A stretch of 64,000 nucleotides of DNA, taken from positions 175,142,104-175,206,103 of the forward strand of contig CM070873.1 in assembly GCA_036365515.1 (NCBI GenBank), written 5' to 3'. A program made the translations under genes and the position numbers. The notes under the pieces are model-generated. The model searched no databases. It was not told the DNA's origin and worked only from the letters and a program-made list of their open reading frames with translations. Shown here piece after piece: positions 11,101-24,687 of the stretch (within the stretch, counting starts at the first letter, position 1; every line of letters begins with the position of its first letter). This stretch comes from Torymus aiolomorphi (lineage: Eukaryota; Arthropoda; Insecta; Hymenoptera; Torymidae).

Positions 11101-13339
11101 CAGTTGGGGTTTTTCTCATTTTTATATTACTATTTGTAATGCTCAAAAAATGAGCGTTACACAACATATTGTAAGATACTTCCAAGAGCAACAATTTTTT
11201 TAATACCTATTAGTGCAATTTTTAATAAAATTGATTTGTGGATCTATAATTAAAATATTTTGGATAGTAATTTTTACTCTCCCTCTCTCTCAACAGCTGT
11301 CAAACTGAGTACCAAAAACATTAATGAGAGCTTAAATATTTTTTTAAAACAATCAACACGTTCTTTAAAAGCTAATTTTTTAAGTACGATCTAACAACAA
11401 TTAGTCTAGTACTTTTAATTCTTCTAGTCTCATCTATTCAATAAGCACTCTCTACAAATGGTAATAATTTTTTTCATGACTGTACAAATAATAATATTAT
11501 TAATATAAAACTTTCTACGAAAGTATAATATAAGGCAAGTAAAGAAATTTTTTCTTTATAATCTACTCTCCCTGTCTCTTCCCCCGCCCTCTCCCGCCCT
11601 CTATTTCTCCTCCCTCTCTCTCTTGCTCGCTCCATTTCTCACAATATCCGTCAAACTCTGTACCAAAAACTTTAATGAGAGCATAAATATTTTTTTTATA
11701 CAATCAGCACGTTTTAAAAAAAAAAAAAATTTTAAGTACGTTTTAACAACACAATTTTTCTCTAGACCTTTTATTTCTTCGAATCTCATCTATTCAATAA
11801 GCACTCTCTGCAAATGGTAATAATTTTTTTCATGACTGTACCAATAATAATATTTTTAATATAAAACTTTCTACGAAAGTAAGGCAAGTATAGACGTTTT
11901 TCCTGTATAATGTATAAAATAATAATGCTTATGATTTTCTAAAGGAAATCAGATAAATACCAGTGAAAAAGTCTTTTACTTCTGTGAGTCATTGTATGCT
12001 GAACAAATTATATGTAAGTACATTCAAATTGTTCACTGCAAATCAAACAAATGAAAGTTGTGAAATCAATTATCGATAGTCAAGTAATGCAATCAACTCT
12101 CGGAAACAACTGTATGACTGTTCTCAGAAATGTATTAAAATTTGTTCATCCTTCTATACAAATTAAACACAAGAAATTACTGAAATCAATTTATTGTAGT
12201 CAAGTACCCATAAGTTAACTCGACTGAATAATACAACTTTTCGTACCTACTTAAAAATATTCAGTCAGCGGGCATAAAGTACTACTTAACGCCCAAGATG
12301 CGTAATAGCTCCCGTACTCCTACAGAACTTTATAGAACCTACGCACATAACGCCCGTATGGGCAAAAATTATTTTAATTATATAATATGTAAGTACATTC
12401 AAATTGTTCATTTTAAATCAAACAAACGAAAGTTGTGAAATCAATTATCGATAGTCAATTAATGCAAATAACTCTCGGAAACAACTGCATGACTGTTCTC
12501 AGAAATGTATTAAAATTTGTTCATCCTTCTATACAAATTGAACACAGGAAAGTACTGAAATCAATTTATTGTAGTCAAGTACCCATAAGTTAACTTGACT
12601 GACATAATAGAACTTTTAGTACCTTGCTTGTAAAATTACATTGTACGCCCACGTTGTAACTTCAAAAATATTCAGCCAGCGGGCATAAAGTACTACTTAA
12701 CGCCTAACAGGCGCAATAGCTCACATACTCCTACAAAACTTTATAGAACTTACGCACTTTACGCCCGCGTGGGCGAAAATGATTTTAATTATATAACTTT
12801 TATGCCTTCTTTTTATTTCTAAAATTCATAAGAATTTTATCAGATATTTACGAAAAGTCAAAGCCTATAAAAATAATTACATAGTTACCACCACATCTCC
12901 ATTTTTCATTATTCTTTCTCAATTTTGAAATTTCTATAATATTACGCATCTTGGGAGGACAATAGCAGTCTATACAGCTGCTCTACCAGGGGTGGTCCTC
13001 CAATCTCCCATACATACTTGGCGGGCCCGGCGGTTTGCAGTTTACCGGTGGGCTATGTAAATGTAGAATACTAAATTTTTGCATAAATTCATTTACAATG
13101 TTTATACCTATAAGCCCACTATAAATAATTACATTGGCTCTAATTTATAATTGATACCGTTTTAATACAATATCCCTACATGTGCAGAAACTCATGATTT
13201 ACTTTCATTACCCAAAATATTTTTCCTTGTGTCCGTCTTTTTGAAGCAGGAATGAGAAAAATAATGCATCTAAATTTATAGTCTACTCAAAAGTGCTTTA
13301 GGTTTTATTAACCACTTTTAAGCCACCTATTTGTTATCC

Positions 13340-13580
13340 TTTTCCCGCGTGTAAATATCATATGAGATCTCATATGAGTATTTCAGACATCAGATCTCAT
13401 ATGAGATATCATATATGTGATGTCATCTGCAATTTTACACATTATAGGATCTCATATGAAATCTCATATGAGATCTGATGTCCGATATTCTTAAATGAAA
13501 TCTGATGTCCGATATTCTCAAAAGAGATCTGATGTCCGATATTCTCATATGATATCTCATATGATATTTTCATGCGGGTT
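13340..13580. repeat. centre of foldback: array of short palindromes
   Basis: The single-copy spacer between the arms is built from the palindrome CATATGAGATCTCATATG and variants, mixed with a tandem ~30-bp unit containing GATCTGATGTCCGATATTCT (three near copies between 13465 and 13545). The block is self-complementary at two scales, within units and across the element. Confidence 0.75.
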
Positions 13581-14869
13581 TGCACTTTCTATTTAAAAAC
13601 AGAGTAATAGATTCAATACTGCGCCGTATTTAATATATAGAAGCAACCCATTTATACATTTTATATGATCTTTAAACATATGAATATATTTGTATGAAAA
13701 TGACCATGTCTACACCTTAAACTGCAAACCGTCGGCCCTGCCAAGTATGTATGGGAGATTGGAGGACCCCCCTGGTAGAGCAGCTCTATTGACTGCTATT
13801 GTCCTCCCAAGATGCGTAATATTATAGAAATTTCAAAATTGAGAAAGAATAATGAAAAATGGGGATGTGGTGGTAACTATGTAATTATTTTTATATGCTT
13901 TGACTTTTCGTAAATATCTGATAAAATTCTTATGAATTTTAGAAATAAAAACAAGGCATAATAGTTATATAATTAAAATAATTTTCGCCCATGCGGGCGT
14001 AAAGTGCGTAGGTTCTATAAAGTTTTGTAGGAGTATGTGAGCTATTGCGCCTGTTAGGCGTTAAGTAGTACTTTATGCCCGCTGGCTGAATATTTTTGAA
14101 GTTACAACGTGGGCGTAAATTGTAATTTTACAAGCAAGGTACTAAAAGTTCTATTATGTCAGTCAAGTTAACTTATGGGTACTTGACTACAATAAATTGA
14201 TTTCAGTACCTTCCTATGTTTAATTTGTATAGAAGGATGAACAAATTTTAATACATTTCTGAGAACAGTCATGCAGTTGTTTCAGAGAGTTATTTGCATT
14301 AATTGACTATCGATAATTGATTTCACAACTTTCGTTTGTTTAATTTACAATGAACAATTTGAATGTACTTACGTATTATATAATTAAAATAATTGTTGCC
14401 CATACGGGCGTAAAGTGCGTAGGTTCTATAAGGAGTACTGGAGCTATTACGCACCTTGGGCGTTAAGTAGTACTTTATGCCCGCTGACTGAATATTTTTA
14501 AGTAGGTACGAAAAGTTGTATTATTCAGTCAAGTTAACTTATGGGTACTTGACGACAATAAATTGATTTCAGTAATTTCTTGTGTTAAATTTGTATAGAA
14601 GGATGAACAAATTTTAATACATTTCTGAGAACAGTCATACAGTTGTTTCGAGAGTTGATTGCATTACTTGACTATCGATAATTGATTTCACAACTTTCAT
14701 TTGTTTGATTTGCAGTGAACAATTTGAATGTACTTACATATAATTTGTTCAGCATACAATGACTCACAGAAGTAAAAGACTTTTTCACTGGTATTTATCT
14801 GATTTCCTTTAGAAAATCATAAGCATTATTATTTTATACATTATACAGGAAAAACGTCTATACTTGCCT

Positions 14870-16200
14870 TACTTTCGTAGAAAGTTTTATATTAAAAATA
14901 TTATTATTGGTACAGTCATGAAAAAAATTATTACCATTTGCCGAGAGTGATTATTGAATAGATGAGATTCGAAGAAATAAAAGGTCTAGACAAAAATTGT
15001 GTTGTTAAAACGTAATTAAGAATTTTTTTTTTAAACGTGTTGATTGTATAAAAAAATATTTATGCTGTCATTAATGTTTTTGGTACAGAGATTGACGGAT
15101 ATTCAGAGAAAGGGAGAGAGAAAGAGAGAGAGGGAGGAGAAATAGACGGCGGGAGAGGGCGGGGGAAGAGAGAGGGAGAGTAGATTATAAAGAAAAAATT
15201 TCTTTACTTGCCTTATTTTATACTTTCGTAGAAAGTTTTAACAATATTAGTATTTTTACAGTCATGAAAAAAATTATTACCATTTGTAGAGAGTGTTTAT
15301 TGAATAGATGAGACTAGAAGAATTAAAAGGACTAGACAAACTGTTGTTAGAACGTACTTAAAAAATTAGCTTTTAAAAAACGTGTTGATTGTTTTAAAAA
15401 AATATTTAAGCTTTCATTAAAGTTTTTGTACTCAGTTTGACAGATGTTGAGAGAGAGGGAGAGATGGCAAGAGAGGGGTGGGAAAGAGGGAGAGGGAGAA
15501 AGAGGGCAAGAGAGACAGGGGGAGAGAGAGAAAGGAAGGGGGAGAGATAGATTATACAGAAAAAATTTCTTTACTTGTCTTATTTTATACTTTCGTAGAA
15601 AGTTTTAACAATATTAGTATTTTTACAGTCATGAAAAAAATTATTACCATTTGTAGAGAGTGTTTATTGAATAGATGAGACTAGAAGAATTAAAAGGACT
15701 AGACAAACTGTTGTTAGAACGTACTTAAAAAATTAGCTTTTAAAAAACGTGTTGATTGTATAAAAAAAATATTTGAGCTCTCATTAAAGTTTTTGGTACA
15801 GAGTTTGACGGATATTGAGAGAAAGGGAGAGAGGAAGAGAGAGTGGGAGGAGAAATAGAGGGCGAGAGAGGGTGGGGGAAGAGAGAGGGAGAGTAGATTA
15901 TAAAGAAAAAATTTCTATACTTGCCTTATTTTATACTTACGTAGAAATTTTTATATTAACAATATTATTATTTGTAGTCATGAAAAAAATTATTACCATT
16001 TGTAGAGAGTGCTTATTGAATATATGAGACTTGAAGAATTAAAAGGACTAGACAAATTGTTGTTAGAACATACTTAAAAAATTAGCTTTTAGAAAACGTG
16101 TTGATTGTTTCAAAAAAATATTTAAGCTCTCATTAAAATGTTTGGTACTCAGTTTGACAGATGTTGAGAGAGAGGGAGAGTAAAAATTACTATCCAAAAT
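14870..16200. repeat. four tandem subterminal repeats in right arm of foldback
   Basis: A ~350-bp unit recurs with starts near 14916, 15262, 15629 and 15978, marked by GTCATGAAAAAAATTATTACC. Each unit ends in a purine-rich GAGAGGGAGAGA stretch. The left arm has only two such units (marks near 11458 and 11814), so the arms differ by unit number. Purine on this arm pairs with pyrimidine on the other. Confidence 0.8.
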
Positions 16201-16558
16201 ATATTAATTATAGATCTACAAATCAAGTTTATTAAAAATTGCACTAATAGGTATTAAAAAAATGAGTGCTCTTGGAAGTATCTTAAAATATGTTGAAAGT
16301 AGAAAATATTTACTGGAAGCAACAAGTTACAACATTCTTTAATGAAAGACAGTTTCGTTTTTCGAGTAAAGATTGTAAGAAAGAATTTAAATTTAAGTAT
16401 AAAGATAAAATTCAATCTGCTAGAAATGTAATATGAATTGAAAATGAATGTGCATTGAAAAATCGTGCTACAATAGTGACATTATTCTCAGTAGATTCCT
16501 AATCAATTTTTGTCTAAAATTTTAGAATTTCCTACACCTAATAGAAATATTACAAATT

Positions 16559-19500
16559 TTAAGTTGACAGTAACTGACGACCAGTCTCCATCAATAGATT
16601 CTTGACATGTTCAGCATTAACAATTTGACCACAAATTTCTGTATAATGTTGAAATGCTTCATCATCATCTTTAGGTAGAGTGTATTGCAAAGATTTTAGA
16701 GGTAAAATTTCAGCTGCATATTTTAATGTTTCTAAAAATAAAATAGAAGATTAAATTATTAAAGATTAAGAATAAATTATTATTATATTCAATTAAGATA
16801 AAAAATTAAGTGATAAGAAAAATTAATCAGAAAATATGATGAAATAAGAAAAAACAGAAATTATTTTTAAAATAATATAAAATGATAAATATAAACTAAA
16901 TTTGCATAGTTTTAATATGTAAATAATATTATTACCTATCATTGTCTGTTCAAAGAAAAGGCGAGATTCTGGACTAGAATTATTTTTCTGAGATACTCTG
17001 TTGTAATGAATCAACCAGCGACTTCCACTCTGTTTCTTTGGTATACATATCCTAAAGAAATTCACTTGAAATATATAAATACAAAAATGAAAATAAGATA
17101 TTAGATTATGAAAAAAATATTTCAATACCTTGGCATACTGCGATACTGCTTGTGGACATTTTTCCATTAACATTTGTGTAATAGTTTCTGTATTTCGGTT
17201 GCATAATGCGCGAAAAGCTAATCCACCATCTATCTCTTCAGTATCAAGAAATTTTTCAACTTCTTGGAGACATTAATCTGGCAAAAAGTCATTAGCCCTT
17301 AAAGCTTGTAACTTTAAAACTTCAATACAAATCGTTTTCTCATTCTCAACATTATTTAATCTTGAAAATTCATTCAGATCCACTGCATTCATAATTTGCT
17401 GAAAATCTTTTGCACAAGGTGGCATCCTGTCTAAATATTTTGGTCTTTGAATTTCAAAAAGATAAGTATCATCATCTTGCCAATCAATTTTGATTGCATT
17501 AATTTACCTAAGTAAGATCTTACAAGAATATAGAAAGCTTCAATTAAGGCAAAGTCATAATTGATATCATTTTTATCTTGTAGTTTTAGAAGTAACTATG
17601 AAGGTATGTTTCCAGGAAATGCTGCAAGGCAGCTGCTGCATCATAACCATCTCTTCCTACTCGTGATGGCAAATATTCTAGGAAAACCTGTGAAAATGCG
17701 ATTCTTCAATTATAAAGTGTTTAATCATGTTTTCAATCTAATGGATAAAATAATCAATACATATTATTTTATATCATTAATAAAAATAACTTTATGGTAT
17801 ATTCATTTTGTGAAAGATTTACTTGCCTGCATAACTTGATGAAGTGTAAGAACCTCTTCTTCAACAAGCTGAGTAAGAATTTGCGCAAAAACAAAACTTT
17901 TGCGGTAAATTAACGTTGCAGAAAAATCGGAGAAGGATTCAATAGCTCTATTACGCGAGCCAAAGGCTGCTTCATCAAATAGCAGATGAGGATACTCTAG
18001 TATGGTGCGTAAGAGAAACCTGTCCGACACATGATCCAGTGAGGTTTCAGCTAAAGTTTGTTTCTCTGCTTGAATATAAAGAAGTGTAAGAGCAAGTTGA
18101 CTGCAATCATCTTCACTTTGTGACGACAAAAGTTTAATTAGTCAGTCGCATATTCTCGAATGACAACACTTCCTAAAATAATTTTAAGCAAGTCTTCTCT
18201 GCTTTCACTGCTGAAAATTTCGACAATGTCTTGACCTTGGAAATCTGCGTCAGCTTCTGGTCCCGCTTTTACATTCATTAGTACATCTGTAATGTAAGTT
18301 ACTAACCCTGGAGCATTGTGAGTTGATTTTCTTGACAAAACTTCACTAGATTTCAAGTCAGACATTTTATAATATGCAATGCATAGGCGTCTCTCTAATT
18401 CAGTATCCGCCCTGATAAAGTAATCTTCCAAAAGTGCACATGACTGATCATAAAGGTTTTCTAATTTCAAATCACTTTGGTCATTATCATTACTATTTAA
18501 ATCTGCTCCATCCTTTTCCAAACGTAGCATAGTGTGAGCTTCCTCTATTAAATATCTATATGTTGATGGACTGGTTGTTCTGAAATTAAACAAAATTGTA
18601 TTTGGTATAAATTGAAATTTACTCTGAAATAAGTTTATTTTTAAAAATATTTATTTTGAAGTTAATCATACCTGTGATTTTTAGCAGCATTAACAATATC
18701 ATAATAAACATTTTCTGGTCTAGGTAGTCTCAATGAATACAGCGTCCAAGAATTTTCATCTTTAGCCAAAAGAACAATATTTTTTTCAGAGTTAATTAAC
18801 TTTTGAACACCCAAAAAAGGCCTTAATCCAATCAAACATACTGGTTCAGAGACATCGGGACAAATATTTTTTAAATTTTGTAGTTGTGATGTCGTTTTAG
18901 AAATATGATGTGATAAGCGTAAAGTATATGATTCTAAGCCAGTTTCTGTTAAAGCATGTAAAACTATATTCTAATGCAACATGAATAACTGGAGCTGTAA
19001 ATGGATAAGTAGTTAAGCATGTAGGATTGCTATTATTATTGTCATTATTCGCTATGCTAAAGTGGTAGATGTATCCTTCTTGAGTTGTGCAAATTAAACA
19101 TGTTACACCATTAAGATATTTATATACTTTTCAGATCTGAGTATAGACTTTTTTAATCCATTATTATTATTGTTAGTTTTTATGAAAGTGGCTTCAAAAT
19201 AGAATATGTGAAAAATTCTGTGTTACCATCTGCTCGAGGGAAATCATTTGATCTAGCAATTTTCAGACGAAGAATATTTTTCACTGCATAATTTTCAGAC
19301 TAGCCATTATCAGGAGAAGTTGTTTTGATAAATACTTCTGTATCAGCAGAATTCAGTACAAAAGGATTTGAAGTATGACCTGGTCCAGTTCTTTCCAAAC
19401 AAATAGAAGGTAAATTCATAGAAAAGGGTTGAGAATTTTGGTCAACGATAGCTTCATTCATCAAAGATTCTAATCCTAATTTTTCATCACTAGCTAAATT

Positions 19501-19740
19501 GTCCCAATCTATACACATGTTCTTCGTATTCTTCTTCATGCTTAAATTGAGAAAATTGCGAGGATTGGAATTCTTGTCAACATTGTGTTTTTGATTTGAG
19601 TTGTTTTTCTGATTTGTCATGTTCAGCTCATTATTAGAAGCTACCGAAATGGAATTATCTACAGTTTCCATGCTACAAAAATCAGTTGATATCGTAGTCT
19701 TGTCAATAGAAGATGAAGTTATGGAAGATAGAGAGCTTAA
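16559..19740 (-). pseudogene. HPS3: HPS3-like (BLOC-2 subunit) gene, truncated and multiply frameshifted
   Basis: HPS3 is a subunit of BLOC-2, which sorts cargo to lysosome-related organelles (known). The minus strand reads: N-terminal linker near 19671, propeller end (GLESYTLRLS, NSWTLYSLRLP), helical region (YRYLIEEAHTMLRLE, then YYKMSDLKSSEVLSRK) and tail (EKCPQAVSQYAK) to a TAA at 16561-16559. These match HPS3 in order. Introns with good sites are 18671-18580, 17826-17688 (a GC-AG intron, CAG|GCAAGT), 17128-17052 and 16935-16732. Lesions: frame changes near 19197, 19129, 18971, 18145, 17590, 17500 and 16985, and a stop at 17275-17273. The first part of the propeller is missing; the frame meets a stop near 19738. 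Introns are kept, so it is not a processed copy. It is either a decayed duplicate or a real gene damaged by assembly indels. Confidence 0.72.
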
Positions 19741-21300
19741 GGGGATGCCTTAGTGGAAAAAAGCGACTGATTGAGGTTAGGTCAATCTGTTTTACCGACC
19801 GATATATATATGATATAAAAATAGAATTGATGTTTAGCGCCCCTTCCGTCATAAGTCATAACTATCAAAAAGTAGTATAAAATTTGACTGACAGATGGCG
19901 CAGAAGCTCATGAAAGTATCATGATACTTTTTTAACATAACTGATAATGTTATGAATTTTCCTTGAATAAATATTCAAATTTGAATAAATATATTGCGAA
20001 TTCTTGTTACATATACAGCATGAGGTATAAAAATATATGCTAGCACTGTAACATCTCTGCAATACGTGATATGCTCAAAATTATCTCTATTACGTACAAT
20101 AAACTTATAGTTTAGTAATATTTTATACTTGATAATTATATATTTTTTATAGACATAATTATATCACAAAATAAAGAGCAATTGGTGCGCCCATTAGATA
20201 GCACTTTGACTATTCTGGTTACGTATATTATATTACGTATATAAATATATATTAGCACTGCAATATGCGTGCAGTATATGATAGATTCAAAACTATCGCT
20301 ATTACGTGCATTAAATATATAGTTTAATAATAATACTTTATAATTCGCTTATGCTATTTGTACGTCAGATTTGTACATACAAAGTATGTACATATATAAC
20401 AGATATGATTTCTCTATGTCAGATGTCAAAATAAAACAAACATCACAGCGAGATGTTTCTAAACTTATTCTCTGAATCAATATACGTTACATCTGACGTA
20501 CGAATAGCAAGAGCCATATTTATAATTCAATATTTTCATAGACATATAACGAAACAAAGAGCAATAAATACGCTCACTAAATAGCACTTTGACTATTCTG
20601 ATTACGTATACTATATTACGTATACTATATTACTATATTATTTTTTTTTTTTTAATAAAATATTTTAAAAATTCAAAATGATATCGTTAAAAGATCATAC
20701 TATCTTTTAAAATAACGAAAACATTAATTTTCCTTTTTTTGGCCTTTTCTATAGGTTTCTTATATATACTAGCCAAATCCATGCATGCTGTGCGCGCTCT
20801 ATGTACGTTCAATTTATTCCCTATAACTTCCAAGCCGGAAATCTTTTTCTTTTAATTTTTATGCATCTTTAACAATTGGTATAATACTGTAGTACATTTA
20901 CTCTTAACGAATATAAAATTTTATATATTATTGACATAATTTATTCTAATATTAACATAATTCATTCTTCTAAGATTAAAACATTGCTTATTGTTTTGAA
21001 TTTCACCGTTCAATTCAATAAGTAATTGTATTGTGTTTTGAAATACTTTTCTACTTCTGGCCATCACTTTAACAAATAAAACATGTTATTTATTTTAAGC
21101 AACCAATATTACTTTGATTATTATTTATTTAATAATTTTTACTTTGATCATTTGCATTCCAATAAATATTCCAATAAATAATACCTAATTATCAAATAAA
21201 AATGCATGTTTAATTCTAAATTCTCGTGCCTTTTATCCAAGAGCCAATCACAGATCAAATCTATAGAGGCTTCACTTCTTCCGGTCATCACTTTTTTAAG
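19741..21300. other. AT-rich intergenic DNA with degenerate ~190-bp duplication
   Basis: No gene is visible. A segment near 20025-20215 is repeated imperfectly near 20215-20345 and again near 20550-20640, marked by TAGCACTTTGACTATTCTG. A perfect short palindrome (GTACATAC..GTATGTAC) lies at 20371-20389. Its flanks (TGCTATTTGTACGTCAGAT and the reverse near 20490-20510) form a wider inverted pair. Confidence 0.55.
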
Positions 21301-21302
21301 AA

Positions 21303-21305
<3 letters not shown>

Positions 21306-21396
<91 letters not shown>
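21306..21396. repeat. (TA)n microsatellite, about 45 units
   Basis: An uninterrupted TA run of about 90 bases. It explains the Ile-Tyr repeats seen in reading frames on both strands here. Confidence 0.97.
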
Positions 21397-21398
<2 letters not shown>

Positions 21399-21399
21399 G

Positions 21400-23040
21400 G
21401 GTTCCCAAACTAAGACGTACACGAGATTTTCTCTCAGCCAAATTGATAAATTCGTCAAAATCTGGGGGCCCTAGGGGTTTTCGGACCCAAGGAATCGAAT
21501 GGCGCTGTCAATAAAATGCCAAACACAAAAAGTAAAAAAATTATTTTTTCGAAAAATATTTGCGGTACGGCTTTTATGATAGTTTCTTGTAGTTTGTTCA
21601 ATTTGGAGGCTATACCATCTTTACCCGATAGCATTTCATGTAATAATATTTATTTAACGCATTTTTGGAAATTGTATATTTTACTTTGGCTTGGACCGCA
21701 AACTCGCGTTCGAGAAAGCGGAATTGCGGAACTCGGAAAACGCCAGACTTTCCAAACTGTGACTCTAGCAAAGAAGCGGCAACTTCAACACGCAATATCT
21801 GAGCACAACTAAATAAAGCCAACAAACTATCTTAATCATTGATACAACATAATAGCATGATATTCATGATGTTTTCATTAATAGCTATTGTTTCCAAGTA
21901 CATATTATTACTGTAGCGTACAACGTAATACATAATTTGTAGGCTAGAGAGCAATGTTTACAAATGGTGAACATCTGCGACGGCGTCCAGAGATGGCGCC
22001 AGTGCGACTTACGTCGCACCGTATGAACGCAGCGCGCGGAGTCACGGCCGAAAATGAGCTCGTGGTGTCGCGCATATATGCGTATCTCTGCAGTACTTAT
22101 TTTCAAAGAAACTAAGCTAAAGAATCATAGTTTTGTTACTGAAAAGTAATAATACCCAATTTGTCTTGTGCTTCCTTACTTCCTGTTAACACGAGATATG
22201 TTCTTGTTTACACGAGATATGGACTGTCCAAGTTTTTTCCTCCCTAGGTGCGTAATATACTATTTATGAAAAAAGTAACGAAGCTTTCCAAATCAGACAT
22301 AATTTTATACTGTTACGAGTGAGAAATCGCAAATAAATTAAAAAATAATACACAAAATCAAATTTATCCATATAACATCAGACAGTAACGTTACTATTCA
22401 TAGTGATTAATAATTAATTTATTGTTATTCTTAGAATTTATTGTTCATAACTTTTTCTTGAAATTACTATTACTATGAGTTTATAATTTTTTCGTAATTA
22501 TTTATTCATAGTGTTAAATAATTAAACATAAACCTCCCAGCGTGAAAAAAGTTACTAAGGCCTAAATATTTCACATAGTATTAGCCAAGTATGGGCAAGA
22601 TGTGGCCTATAAGAAACAATATATGGGCGAAATATTGGCTTTATAATGCCACAGCGCCGGAGCCACATACTGTCTATCTTTAGATATATCTTGGGCGGCT
22701 ATTGCCCATATATTGCTTATACAAATCAAATGTTTTGAAGAAATCCTAACTCGTAAAATCGAACTTATACCCCGACAGTTTTTTCAGAGCTTCTTCCAGA
22801 TTATTAAGCAAACCTAGAAAAATATTACGAGCCAACTTTTACTGGGTGATAGAACGTTCAAAACTGCAGCGAAGTGTTCTCTTGATTTTTTGTGATTTTA
22901 TGTATTTTATTTTTAATAAGCTTGAAAGTCTACCAATTGCTTGGTCGGTAATGGTAGGACTATGCCACCCCGTTAAGGTATGGCTGAAAGTATGGGATAA
23001 AGAATTGCTGGTAGTATGGCTGGAAGTATAATGGTTAAAA
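21400..23040. other. intergenic, no gene supported
   Basis: The region holds an ORF at 21516-21812 (plus) without recognisable domains and a short GC-richer patch near 21980-22080. Near 22575-22720, sequences such as GCCCATATATTG occur in both orientations. Nothing here can be assigned. Confidence 0.4.
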
Positions 23041-23500
23041 GTATGGCTTAAAGAAGGTCGAAAATATTGGCAATATATTGAGTATATATTGGCAATATTT
23101 TGGGAATATATTGGCAATATATTGGGAATATATTGGCAACAAATTGGCAACAAATTGGCAACAAATTGGCAATCTCACAATCGTTACATACAAAATTATA
23201 CACAGTTTGTACAAAGTTCAAATTTAGATAAAGTTTAAACAAAGTTTAGACCAAGTTCAGAGCAAGGTTATAGAAAGTCTCCAAGTCTTAATGAAAATCT
23301 CGCTTAAAGGTCGCATACAACGTTTATATGAAGTTTAAAGAAAGTTCAGGAAAAGTTCAGGCAAAGTTTGTACAGAGTGTAGATAAAGTTTAGATAAAGT
23401 TTAGATAAAGTTTATACAGAGTTTAGACCAAGTTTATACATACAACGGTTATAGAGTATAGCTGAAGTCTAGATAAAGTTTGAACAAAGTTTATACCGTT
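23041..23500. repeat. two degenerate minisatellites
   Basis: From 23066 to 23170 a 15-22 bp unit (TTGGCAATATATTGGGAATA) repeats. From about 23190 to 23500 the unit changes to variants of AAGTTTAGATAAAGTTT. The Cys/Ile/Tyr-rich minus-strand ORFs here come from the repeats. Confidence 0.8.
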
Positions 23501-24010
23501 TATATTTTTTATATATGATGTTTAAGGTGAAGTGAGCATGTCAAAATTTAAAAATCGCTCAAAACACGTTTACTTTTAGTTTTTTATGAAAAAAACATGT
23601 TCCTCAAATTTTAGGTCGATATTTGCATAAATAAAGAAGTTATAGAACATAGAAAATTCAAAGTTTTTGCAATTTTTGGTTAAAATCCAAGTTTATTCAT
23701 TTTTTTACTCAAAATCTTGAAACTTTTTATATAGAACATTGATTGGGAAAAAATTTGCATTTTATTTGTAGAATACACTAGTATTTTTTTATGACCCTTT
23801 TTAAAAGTCTCTGATTTATTGGTTTTTGGTATACCTTCATCGAGCAAAAGTAAGGACTGCGCCAGTACCAAATTTCTCCACCAAAGTTTTTTTCAATTCT
23901 TTGGACAAAATACTTTAATTTAAAAAAAAAAGTTTATGGCTGGAGCTAAGGAAAAAATTCTACAGCACATTGAAAATTGATAAAAACCATAAAAATGTTA
24001 AATCATGCAA

Positions 24011-24375
24011 CCGTAAACCATTCTGTGCTTGAGTATCATTTGAAGACTTCATGTCACTTATCTTGCTACACAATTTTGTATTAGCTCTAAATGTACATTA
24101 AAAAACTAATTTGATTTGTCGAATACTTCATACAATATATTTAGCAATGTGCTCAAACCTCACTTACTTTGAATTTTCTGAATAGATATTATAACTGATT
24201 GACATCAGAGTTACCGGTACCTGGATCAAGAATTCATTCTTAACTTGAATCAATACTTTCTTAATATTATATAAGTATTTCTATAATATACTACAGTAAT
24301 ACTATATAAGTACTTTTTATAATGATTCAAATTATTTAATACTAAAAGTCAGACATGTTGCGGATAAAACTTATA
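24011..24375 (+). repeat. left arm of an old inverted repeat split by the copia insertion
   Basis: This segment is the reverse complement of the sequence at about 37515-38310 (minus an inserted MITE there). Shared marks are GACATGTTG/CAACATGTC and CCTGGATCAAGAATTCATTC. The copia element landed between the arms. The left arm preserves the uninterrupted version of the MITE target site. Confidence 0.85.
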
Positions 24376-24419
24376 GTAAGTTAATCTTTATCGGATATTC
24401 ACTAAAAATTATGTTTTAT

Positions 24420-24687
24420 TGTTGGATATATGTATATATACGAGCTCGGAAAGTTCTTCTGTTTAGCGGCATTTCCCCCTCCCCTCTACTAGTATCCATG
24501 CGAGCGCGAGCGAGCGTGTCAGTCAGTCAATCGGGTAATGTCAACCCTTGAGAGAAGTCACGCATATAAGAGAAGATTGTATTACATTAATAGTTTGTAT
24601 AGAAGAGCTAGAATAAATACAATAACATATTAGTAATTACACCTTTCGTTCTTATTTCTCCGCCTGCAAAATGCCTAAATACCAACA
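24420..24687 (+). repeat. copia left LTR
   Basis: Starts TGTTGGATATATG and ends AATACCAACA, so it has 5'-TG..CA-3' ends. Internally it carries GCGAGCGCGAGCGAGCG near 24499. It matches the right LTR over 268 bp without indels. Confidence 0.96.

Larger units (their letters stand above)
11163..16300. mobile_element. 5.1-kb foldback element with compound inverted arms
   Basis: The left arm (about 11163-13070) is repeated in reverse as the right arm (about 13710-16300). The ends match: the reverse complement of the region near 16270 gives the start near 11170 (GATACTTCCAAGAGC). Each arm has an outer block of subterminal repeats, two ~400-bp repeats containing GCGGGCATAAAGTACTACTT, and an inner block with CTCCCATACATACTTGGCGG. 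No ORF with a recognisable domain lies inside, so it is non-autonomous. Arms of this size would form a long RNA or DNA hairpin. I cannot place it in a named family. Confidence 0.8.

Noticed and set aside
12945..13070. GC-rich block in foldback arm as a tRNA gene
   Set aside because: No cloverleaf or A/B boxes could be made out.
13465..13545. CTGATGT motifs as possible hammerhead cores
   Set aside because: The core needs CTGANGA; no GAAA or stems fit.
21148..21514. Ile-Tyr repeat ORFs on both strands
   Set aside because: Product of the (TA)n tract.
22839..23242. Cys/Ile/Tyr-rich minus-strand ORFs
   Set aside because: Encoded by a minisatellite; no other support.
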